Shown one piece after another: positions 1 through 5,552 of a stretch of DNA of 5,836 nt (position 1 is its first letter; every line of letters starts with the position of its first letter). The translations under genes and the position numbers were made by a program. Below the pieces are notes generated by a model. The model made no database searches and was not told the origin of the DNA. It was given only the letters and a program-made list of their open reading frames with translations. Source of the stretch: an uncultured Flammeovirgaceae bacterium (GTDB taxonomy: Bacteria > Bacteroidota > Bacteroidia > Cytophagales > Cyclobacteriaceae); NCBI GenBank assembly GCA_937138955.1, contig CAKZPJ010000562.1, positions 1-5,836 of the forward strand, given 5' to 3'.

Positions 1-2
1 TG

Positions 3-311
3 TTTATAGCCGAGCGGCGCACCAAAGAAGTAGGTATTCGCAAAGTACTGGGAGCGTCGGTGCAGCAGATTATAGTGTTGTTTTCCAAAGAATTTGTCAA
101 GCTGATCTTCGTCGCCTTTGTATTGGCTGCTCCGCTGGCTTATTACCTGATGCAGCAGTGGTTACAAAGCTTTGCTTATACGATTGAGGTAGGCGTTATT
201 ACCTTTGCTATCAGTTTATTGGCCATTATCACCATTGTATTACTTACTGTGGGATATCAATCCATTAAAGTTGCCTTGGTTAATCCGGTAGATAGTTTGC
301 GTAATGAATGA
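3..311 (+). CDS. ABC transporter permease, FtsX/MacB family, C-terminal fragment (5' end outside window)
   Basis: The frame is open from the window edge and ends with TGA at 309-311, so only about the last 102 residues are seen. It begins with a segment reading ERRTKEVGIRKVLGAS, the conserved cytoplasmic coupling motif that precedes the last two membrane helices of FtsX-like permeases (PF02687). Two hydrophobic helices follow, around FVKLIFVAFVLAAPLAYYLM and VGVITFAISLLAIITIVLL. The tail NPVDSLRNE matches the usual Bacteroidota ending 'NPV-SLR-E'. Such proteins are normally about 800 residues, with two FtsX domains and a periplasmic MacB-type region, and work with a separate ATPase in efflux or lipoprotein/peptide export. 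The substrate cannot be told from this end. The GTG at 60 is internal and is not the start. The gene converges on the two-component regulator with a 76-bp gap. Confidence 0.9.
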   Translation, partial: FIAERRTKEVGIRKVLGASVQQIIVLFSKEFVKLIFVAFVLAAPLAYYLMQQWLQSFAYTIEVGVITFAISLLAIITIVLLTVGYQSIKVALVNPVDSLRNE

Positions 312-387
312 AAATGGTTGATTATGTCGAGTAAGTCTGACATCAAGCTTTCAAAATATCTCAACTAAAGAGTTATCTACGTATCAA

Positions 388-1689
388 TTATTGCCACCCA
401 TTTGTAGGTATATTGGTGTTTTTTGTGTACTCTGATGGTGTTTGTCCGTATTGTTTCTGAAAGGCTTTGGTGAAGTAGGAAGGGTCGGAGAATCCCACTT
501 GGTAGGCAATGTCAGCAATATTGCCCGCCCCTTGCGCTAGCAAATCGGCCGCTCTTTTGAGACGGATTTGGCGAATAAATTCATTGGGTGACTGATCGGT
601 CAGAGCCTTAAGCTTACGGTACAGTTGCATGCGGCTCATGCCTACGGTTTCGCTAAAGGCTTCCACCCCAAAGTCCGGGTCAGCGATATGCTCTTCTACC
701 GCTTGCATAACCCGTCGTAAGAACCGCTCATCCAGGGAATTTACCTTTACCGAAGTAGGTTCTAGGGTAATCTGCTTACTGAAGTACTCGCGCAACTTTT
801 GCCGCTCGGCAATGCGGTTGCGTACTAGCAGAAGGAGTTCTTCCTCATCAAAGGGCTTGGAGAGGTAGTCATCTGCGCCTAGTTCCAGACCAGAAAGCTT
901 GCTTGTGCGGTCAGCTTTAGCGGTGAGCAGTATGACTGGGATGTGGGAAGTTAGCTCATGGGATTTGAGTTGCTTACACAACTGATAGCCGTCCATTTCG
1001 GGCATCATCACATCGCTGATGATCAAGTCGGGTAGAATTTCTTTCGCTATTTGTATACCTTCTATTCCGTTCTCGGCTTCTTTCGTCTGGTAGTGGTTAG
1101 CTAAGGTCTGATGAATATACTGCCGCATGTCAGGATGATCTTCTACGATTAGTACCAGGGGAGCTTCGTTCTCTATTGACAGATTGGTTGCCTCAGCAGT
1201 TTCATCTTTATTGCTCAGAATAATCTGTTCAAAGTGATAGGGTACAGCAGTTTCTCCTGCATCAGTATCCTTAATTTCTTCAGCTTTGACCCAATTTTTG
1301 CCTAGTGGTAACGCAACCGTAAACGTAGTTCCCTTTCCTTCTAGGCTCTCGACGGAAATATTCCCGTGGTGCAGGGTTACCAGCTCTTTCGCCAGGGCCA
1401 TCCCCAACCCACTACCTTCGTGCACCCGGGTCTGACTGCTATCTACCTGATAGAAACGATCAAAAACTCTGTCCAATTCCTCGGCAGGAATCCCCTTCCC
1501 AGTATCTTTTACTGAGATAGATGCCCATTGGCTATTCTGGACTTTTAGGTGCAAAATAATTCCCCCCCCCGGAGGGGTGAATTTAAAAGCGTTAGATAGT
1601 AGGTTATGCACGATCTTCTCCAATTTTTCTTGATCTACCGGGGCAATAAGCTCTGTTACTTCGGGGTAGAAGAAGTACTTTATGTTTTT
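388..1689 (-). CDS. HTCS hybrid two-component regulator, 3' segment: HATPase, receiver and AraC-type HTH (frameshifted from 1680-4463)
   Basis: This is the C-terminal part of a hybrid histidine kinase/response regulator. Residue numbers count from TTG at 1623. The N-box is at 3-16 (N7, N11, then FTPPGGG). The G1 box is D40-G44 (DTGKG) and the G2 box GSGLG is 70-74, so the ATPase domain looks intact. The receiver spans about 155-275, with acidic pair E161/D162, phosphoacceptor D204 (DVMMPEMDG), T234 and K256. An AraC-type HTH covers about 305-405, with two helix-turn-helix units and the ending GFSDPSYFTKAFQKQYG-TPSEY. The frame stays open upstream to 1689, inside the A7 run, but has no ATG. 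The next internal ATG, at 1401, lies within the G2 box. Independent translation of a working ATPase is therefore unlikely, and the segment makes sense as a continuation of the upstream sensor. When phosphorylated, the AraC part should bind DNA and activate transcription. Stop TAA is at 388-390. Confidence 0.9.
   Translation of the reverse strand, partial: KNIKYFFYPEVTELIAPVDQEKLEKIVHNLLSNAFKFTPPGGGIILHLKVQNSQWASISVKDTGKGIPAEELDRVFDRFYQVDSSQTRVHEGSGLGMALAKELVTLHHGNISVESLEGKGTTFTVALPLGKNWVKAEEIKDTDAGETAVPYHFEQIILSNKDETAEATNLSIENEAPLVLIVEDHPDMRQYIHQTLANHYQTKEAENGIEGIQIAKEILPDLIISDVMMPEMDGYQLCKQLKSHELTSHIPVILLTAKADRTSKLSGLELGADDYLSKPFDEEELLLLVRNRIAERQKLREYFSKQITLEPTSVKVNSLDERFLRRVMQAVEEHIADPDFGVEAFSETVGMSRMQLYRKLKALTDQSPNEFIRQIRLKRAADLLAQGAGNIADIAYQVGFSDPSYFTKAFQKQYGQTPSEYTKNTNIPTNGWQ
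1562..1570 (-). repeat. G9 mononucleotide tract inside the HTCS ATPase N-box
   Basis: Nine consecutive C on the plus strand are nine G on the coding strand, encoding the glycines of FTPPGGG. The tract is in frame on both sides as given: the N-box before it and the G1 box after it share a frame. Tracts this long are prone to slippage during replication and are also a frequent source of sequencing error. Confidence 0.85.
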
Positions 1690-4463
1690 TTATCGGCTAA
1701 AGATCGGTAGGCTGCCGCGATATGTCGAAGGAGGGGCACCAGATCGGTAGGAGCCGCCTTTAACTGCATTTTGCCGGCTTCCAGTTTGCTAATATCGAGC
1801 AGTTGGTTAATTAAGTTCTGTAACCGTTGCCCGTTACGCATCATCACTTCCAACGTCTTTTGATGATTACCGGTAAATGTGCCGTCGTACATCGCCTTAA
1901 GTGGCCCCAGAATAAGCGTGAGGGGAGTGCGAAACTCGTGAGAGATATTAGCAAAAAAGCGGGACTTGAGCGAATCCATCTCCGCTAGGTGGGTAGCTTG
2001 CTGGCGTAACTTAAAGCGTTTCATCTCGTAGCGCCGCAGAGCTACGGTGGCTCCGATAGCGAGTACGGCGTACAATGCATAAGCCCACCAGGTCTGCCAC
2101 CAGGGCGGAAGAATGGTAAACTGAATAGCAGAAGCAGCTTCGTTCCAGGAGCCTTTATTGTGGGAGGCTTTAACTTTAAACGTATACTCGCCAGGGTCTA
2201 AATTGGTATAGCTGGCAAAACGGCGATCACCGCTTTCGACCCAATCTTCATCCAGACCGTCCATCTGATAAGCATACGCATTCTTTTCGGGTGCCTGGTA
2301 GTTAAGAGCGACAAAGTCAAAAGAAAGAAAATTTTGATCGTACGGCAACGCTATAGGCTCGGTGGGTACCACTTGTTCTTCTTCCATCACCTGAAATCCG
2401 GTGATGTAAACGGGAGGGGGAGTAGCGTTGTGTTGTATACTATCGGGATGGAAGAAGACCAATCCATTATCCGTTCCGAAAACTAACGTTTCTTTTCCAT
2501 TAATGACGTGGGCTACGTAGAAATCATTTGCTGGTAAACCATCACTTACATTATAGTTAATGAACTCCTTCGTCTTGGGATTAAAGCGGGAAAGGCCTCG
2601 GTTGGTGCCTAGCCATAGGTTTCCATTTTTATCTTGAATAATGCTTTGAATATAATTTGTAGGCAGTCCATCCAGTATATCAAAATGCGTGAAACTATCG
2701 GTGCTGGGGTCGTAGCGATTGAGCCCCCCCTCATTAGTGCATATCCAAATAATACCGTCCTGATCTTCATAGGTTGTGTGTACAAAGATGTCATTTATAT
2801 GACCTTTCGGTTTTTTGGGATTGGGAAGGTAGGTAGTGAAGCTTTCTGTTTCCTGATCAAAACGAGCCAGGCCTCCGTGAAAAGACAGCCAGATATCTCC
2901 GGTACGGCTAGCCATGATGTGAGTAATCCCTAAAAATGGTTCATCTTCAATATCTTTAATGTCATAAGTAAAGTAGGAGAATTTGCCATTTTCAGGGTTA
3001 AAAGATGCGATAGTATTAAGTGAAGAATTTAACCTATCCCATCCTCCATGAAACCATAATTTACTGTCAGAATCTTCAGTAAGATCATATACGGGTATTT
3101 GGGAGGGGTAACGTTGATATTCCCCCGTTTTATTGTTCCTTAGTAATAAAGCAGTTTCTGTTCCTATCCAGAGTCGATTTTTCTGATCAACGTACAAAGG
3201 CCCAACCTGATCTTTTTTGAGCGTATCTGAATTGTTTGTTGCAATTACAAAGTCTTTAACCTCTCCAGTTTCAGGATTCAAATGATATAAGCTAGCATGA
3301 TTAAATGTGTTAGCAGAATCGCTTCCGGTAGTAAATAGAATAATCCCAGCTTGGTCTACGGCTGACCCCCATATCGAGTTTTGTGGTAAGTAATTGAAGA
3401 CGGAGTTAGGATAGGTTTGGTAGGTATTGAATTGACTAGAAGTTGATTTATCAACTCCATTGAAGGATCCAACCCACAGATTTTCAGACCGGTCTTCATA
3501 AATACTCCATACACCATTGTGGGAAATACTAAAGGGATTGAGCGGATCAGCTCGGAAAAATTTAACAGCATTCTTTTTTTTATCAATGCGAACTACTCCT
3601 TGGGAGCTGCTAACCCATAAATACCCCTCCTTACCTTGCGTCACGTTACCAAAAAATATTTTATCTTTTTCACTAGATAAACCCGCAGATAGATAGAGAT
3701 GAGGTTGAGATGATTTAAGTCTAGTATCTAAATAAAATAAGCCATTAATCTGGGTGCTTACCCATAAAATACTATCATGATCCAAGTATAGGTAATGGAT
3801 TATTGGTGGTTGTTGTAAAGTAGAATCTAATGTGATTGGAGTAAAAGTACCGTTTCGAGGATCGAGCTGATATAATCCATTTGTTCCACCACACCAAACT
3901 CGCTTGGATGCATCTTCGACAACGGCGTTAAAACTAAGTACATTCTCCGGTGAATCAAATAAGGTAATTTCAAAAGTAGAAGGGGCTACGTGAGCAATTC
4001 CATCAAACCCAGAAAGCCATATTGTACCATCCTTACTCTCGAATATCTCATTTAACCTGATCCATTTATTTTCGTGGAGAGAATCAAGTACAAAATGGGT
4101 TACTTGGTCGGTTTGCTTATCCAAATACTGAAGTCCACCTCCCCAGGAAGTAATCCAAAGCCTACCTTGCTTATCCTCGATCATATCGTAATTGTTTGAG
4201 CTTCTTAGTGATTGATCAGGGTTATTGGGTTCAGGTCGGTAAACCTCAATGTTGTAGCCATCGTATTTATTTAGTCCATCTGTGGTAAAAAACCACATAA
4301 AGCCTTCGTTATCCTGAAATATTCTTTTTACGAGATTTTTAGAAAGACCCTGTTCTATGGTAAGATGCTCAAAGCGATAATCCTGAATTTGGGCGTAGCT
4401 CTCGATAGGTATGTTATCTAGTATAAGAATGAGGAAAATGAGAGTACATAATTTGATTTTCAT
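1680..4463 (-). CDS. HTCS hybrid two-component sensor, 5' segment: signal peptide, double propeller, Y_Y_Y, TM helix and HisKA (frameshifted into 388-1689)
   Basis: This is the sensor half of a Bacteroidota HTCS. The ATG at 4463 is preferred over the longer frame from 4535 because it begins a clear signal peptide (MKIKLCTLIFLILIL...ESYA-Q). Residues counted from there: about 25-700 hold 14 recognisable propeller repeats of the 'D..G.lW.gt..GL' type, enough for two seven-bladed periplasmic propellers. About 710-785 is a Y_Y_Y domain, 792-809 a membrane helix (WWAYALYAVLAIGATVAL), and about 830-900 HisKA with phosphoacceptor H842 in SHEFRTPL. The frame then runs through LADKKT into a TAA at 1680-1682, just before the ATPase domain, so this 927-residue product alone could not autophosphorylate. 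Adding one base in the A7 run gives LADKKNIKYFFYPEV and joins it to the 3' segment, for about 1358 residues in total, a normal HTCS length. The leader is A-rich with no clear Shine-Dalgarno. The ligand is unknown; members of this family usually sense glycan fragments. Confidence 0.92.
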   Translation of the reverse strand: MKIKLCTLIFLILILDNIPIESYAQIQDYRFEHLTIEQGLSKNLVKRIFQDNEGFMWFFTTDGLNKYDGYNIEVYRPEPNNPDQSLRSSNNYDMIEDKQGRLWITSWGGGLQYLDKQTDQVTHFVLDSLHENKWIRLNEIFESKDGTIWLSGFDGIAHVAPSTFEITLFDSPENVLSFNAVVEDASKRVWCGGTNGLYQLDPRNGTFTPITLDSTLQQPPIIHYLYLDHDSILWVSTQINGLFYLDTRLKSSQPHLYLSAGLSSEKDKIFFGNVTQGKEGYLWVSSSQGVVRIDKKKNAVKFFRADPLNPFSISHNGVWSIYEDRSENLWVGSFNGVDKSTSSQFNTYQTYPNSVFNYLPQNSIWGSAVDQAGIILFTTGSDSANTFNHASLYHLNPETGEVKDFVIATNNSDTLKKDQVGPLYVDQKNRLWIGTETALLLRNNKTGEYQRYPSQIPVYDLTEDSDSKLWFHGGWDRLNSSLNTIASFNPENGKFSYFTYDIKDIEDEPFLGITHIMASRTGDIWLSFHGGLARFDQETESFTTYLPNPKKPKGHINDIFVHTTYEDQDGIIWICTNEGGLNRYDPSTDSFTHFDILDGLPTNYIQSIIQDKNGNLWLGTNRGLSRFNPKTKEFINYNVSDGLPANDFYVAHVINGKETLVFGTDNGLVFFHPDSIQHNATPPPVYITGFQVMEEEQVVPTEPIALPYDQNFLSFDFVALNYQAPEKNAYAYQMDGLDEDWVESGDRRFASYTNLDPGEYTFKVKASHNKGSWNEAASAIQFTILPPWWQTWWAYALYAVLAIGATVALRRYEMKRFKLRQQATHLAEMDSLKSRFFANISHEFRTPLTLILGPLKAMYDGTFTGNHQKTLEVMMRNGQRLQNLINQLLDISKLEAGKMQLKAAPTDLVPLLRHIAAAYRSLADKKT
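1684..1692 (-). other. Frameshift point in A7 homopolymer of the HTCS gene
   Basis: On the coding strand the bases are GAT, seven A, then CATAAAG. The sensor frame reads D-K-K-T-stop. The -1 frame reads K-N-I-K-Y-F-F-Y-P-E-V and continues into the ATPase domain. The two frames overlap only between about 1680 and 1692, which locates the missing base within or next to the A run. Eight A residues would restore a single gene. This could be a real mutation, a slippage site or a read/assembly error. Confidence 0.85.
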
Positions 4464-4488
4464 TTGGTTGGTAGTTTTTCTGTTTTTT

Positions 4489-4683
4489 TCATGAGAGACC
4501 CAAATGGGTATCCATCCAGAGAAATCCTGAGCCATCTCGCAGTAAATAGGTTGTATATTTATTTGATAACGTATCCTTTACGAAGAATGGAGGAAATACA
4601 TGTTCTTCTATTCGGAGTGAGGAATCACAAAAGAGACGATAGTAAAATAAAAAGTACCAAACAGAGCGTAGAATAAATCTCAT
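4489..4683 (-). pseudogene. Remnant of a second propeller sensor (signal region plus first reg_prop repeat)
   Basis: A 64-residue ORF from ATG 4683 to TGA 4489. Its second half, DTLSNKYTTYLL followed by RDGSGFLWMDTHLGLS, lines up with the first propeller repeat of the adjacent HTCS (QGLSKNLVKRIF followed by QDNEGFMWFFTTDGLN). It carries the family signature 'GLS-N-V--I-qD--GFLW-gT--GLs'. The N-terminal part (MRFILRSVWYFLFYYRLF) is hydrophobic with basic residues and could be a degraded signal peptide. Homology stops at the TGA, where a family member would continue as RYDG. The nucleotide sequence differs strongly from the neighbouring gene, so this is not a recent tandem copy. I infer a decayed end of a paralogous HTCS or propeller-kinase gene, lying 25 bp upstream of the live start at 4463. 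A short functional leader peptide is possible but less likely. Confidence 0.55.
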
Positions 4684-4695
4684 AGTGCGCTTCAG

Positions 4696-4747
4696 TTTTG
4701 TTTTCGGGAACGATATCCAATATACAAAATGACATTCGAAAACAAAA
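4696..4747. repeat. 11-bp perfect inverted repeat, 30-nt spacer
   Basis: TTTTGTTTTCG at 4696-4706 is the exact reverse complement of CGAAAACAAAA at 4737-4747. Two further G-T pairings are possible on the inner side (4707/4736 and 4708/4735) in plus-strand RNA. The 30-nt spacer contains GATATC. The repeat lies between the stop of the metallopeptidase-like gene (4771) and the propeller remnant (start 4683). No T-tract of terminator type follows either arm. It may be an operator or a weak structure at the end of the upstream transcript. Confidence 0.6.
4717..4745 (-). promoter_or_regulatory. Candidate Bacteroidota-type promoter upstream of the propeller remnant and HTCS
   Basis: On the minus strand TTG at 4745-4743 is followed after 18 nt by TATATTGG at 4724-4717. 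The Bacteroidota sigma factor consensus is TTG, about 19-21 nt, then TAnnTTTG. The -7 box matches 7 of 8 positions and the spacing is slightly short. The TTG lies inside one arm of the 11-bp inverted repeat, so a protein bound there could block or assist transcription. The prediction comes from a short, AT-rich consensus and is weak. Confidence 0.25.
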
Positions 4748-4770
4748 TCGCTATAAGATGCTGGAGGGTA

Positions 4771-5043
4771 TTATTCCTTGCTATTGGCAAGCAACGGCAT
4801 GTCGGGTATAGACTGGATTAGCTTAGCTAGCCTTTTACCATCGTGGTGAGCTTCAAATTCCCAAGGTGCAGTTTTCGGTTTGGTTTGATGATCATAATAT
4901 CTATCACCATGCCAAATTATGTCTTTACTATCGGTCGCAATTAGTTCTTTTTTAATAAACTGCTTCACATGGATAAGCTCATGAATCAGCACTCTTTTTC
5001 TAATATTCTGATCTAGGTTAACCTTAATATTTACCCATAAAGT
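4771..5043 (-). CDS. HExxH metallopeptidase-like protein, 3' segment with the active-site motif (frameshifted from 5031-5309)
   Basis: This frame carries HELIHVKQ, a zinc-metallopeptidase HExxH motif, about 36 residues before the motif PWEFEA. In gluzincin-type families a glutamate from such a PWE-EA motif is the usual third zinc ligand. The only starts are a GTG at 4992, three codons before the HExxH motif, and weaker codons. Upstream of that GTG the frame is open and reads LWVNIKVNLDQN then IRKRVLIHE, a strand-plus-helix pattern expected before the motif. It is therefore the continuation of the exported protein that begins at 5309. Joined with one added base, the product is about 179 residues, with H110, E111, H114 and probable ligand E153. 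The substrate is unknown and I cannot name the family. The stop is TAA at 4771-4773. Confidence 0.7.
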   Translation of the reverse strand, partial: TLWVNIKVNLDQNIRKRVLIHELIHVKQFIKKELIATDSKDIIWHGDRYYDHQTKPKTAPWEFEAHHDGKRLAKLIQSIPDMPLLANSKE

Positions 5044-5309
5044 AGGCTGCGAACTTTTCCTGCATTTTCCTGATAGGAGGTGAATCCGGGTTGGGTTCGG
5101 GGCATATTTTCCGAAAATTTCACAACCAAATAGAAATTCTCATCTACTTCCAGGTGCTGTAAACAGTTTCTAATAAGGTGTTCAGTGGTAATTTCATCAA
5201 TATCACCAAATACTTTAATAATAGGCTGGGACTGGCTGATAGAAGTAGTGACGAACAGCAACGTAAGGGAAAGAAGGATAAGCTCGGAGAGAGGTTTAGG
5301 CTTTTTCAT
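5031..5309 (-). CDS. Small exported metallopeptidase-like protein, 5' segment with signal peptide (frameshifted into 4771-5043)
   Basis: Starting at ATG 5309, residues 1-27 form a signal peptide: a basic N-terminus MKKPKP, the hydrophobic core LILLSLTLLFV, and likely cleavage around SISQS-QP. The mature part is a short alpha/beta segment (IIKVFGDIDE, then NFYLVVKFSENMPRTQPGF). The frame ends YQENAGKVRSLLYG at TAA 5031-5033 without any catalytic motif. The -1 frame from about 5043 continues into a strand and then HELIH, so this half supplies the export signal and N-terminal fold of one protein of about 179 residues. There is no long homopolymer at the break (local coding sequence AGCCTACTTTATGG), which makes a simple run-length error less likely than in the HTCS gene. 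It lies downstream of the FAD oxidoreductase on the same strand with a 243-bp gap, so it probably has its own promoter. Confidence 0.65.
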   Translation of the reverse strand: MKKPKPLSELILLSLTLLFVTTSISQSQPIIKVFGDIDEITTEHLIRNCLQHLEVDENFYLVVKFSENMPRTQPGFTSYQENAGKVRSLLYG

Positions 5310-5389
5310 AGCAATATCAGTAAAGGGTATTGATGAACTTAAGCTAGTATAAAGCCCTCTGAAGAGTTAGCATTCAGGTTTCAATCGCT

Positions 5390-5479
5390 GGTAAGTTTGA
5401 TACGCGAAGGAAGAGTAAAGTAAATGAGTTGAAAACGAGTGGTAACCTCGTTACATTCTTTGGTAATTGAGTTACGCGA
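5390..5479. repeat. Three imperfect GGTAA...TAC direct repeats in the intergenic region
   Basis: Copy 1 (5390-5407) is GGTAAGTTTGATACGCGA, copy 2 (5441-5454) is GGTAACCTCGTTAC, and copy 3 (5462-5479) is GGTAATTGAGTTACGCGA. Copies 1 and 3 agree at 14 of 18 positions, including the shared TACGCGA end. Copies 2 and 3 agree at 10 of 14, and copy 2 is also a small palindrome (GTAAC-CTC-GTTAC). Start-to-start spacings are 51 and 21 bp, close to whole helical turns. They lie upstream of the metallopeptidase-like gene, as operators might. The rest of 5310-5552 shows no gene and no clear terminator. Confidence 0.35.
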
Positions 5480-5552
5480 GTGAACTAAATTCTTGAAAGT
5501 GTAAAATTGTCGAGTTCGTTTCTACTGCTCAAATTTTAGCCTATAAGGTTAA

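Noticed and set aside
318..346. Possible terminator hairpin between the converging permease and HTCS genes (TTGA...TGTC paired with GACA...TCAA)
   Set aside because: The stem is two 4-bp blocks with a bulge, the loop is 10 nt and no T-tract follows. It is too weak to call.
629..868. Plus-strand ORF opposite the HTCS receiver/HTH region
   Set aside because: It is an antisense shadow of a strongly conserved coding region. Its composition is rich in Ser and Arg, with no recognisable domain.
1684..1690. AAAAAAC, a well-known -1 ribosomal frameshift heptamer, on the coding strand of the HTCS
   Set aside because: The incoming frame reads AAA-AAA-ACA, so the heptamer is not in the A-AAA-AAC phase needed for tandem slippage. 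I keep the frameshift as an observation but do not call a programmed ribosomal site.
2609..2933. Short ORFs on both strands inside the propeller region
   Set aside because: They overlap clear reg_prop repeats in the main frame and show no family features of their own.
4464..4535. N-terminal extension of the HTCS to ATG 4535
   Set aside because: The extra 24 residues are not hydrophobic and would bury the signal peptide that begins at 4463. They also overlap the propeller remnant in another frame.
4464..4676. Plus-strand ORF over the HTCS leader
   Set aside because: It is opposite the propeller remnant, has no recognisable domain or start signal, and its codons mirror the other strand.
4771..4992. 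Stand-alone 73-residue peptidase starting at GTG 4992
   Set aside because: It would start three residues before the HExxH motif and lack an export signal, while the frame upstream is open and protein-like. A frameshifted longer gene fits better.
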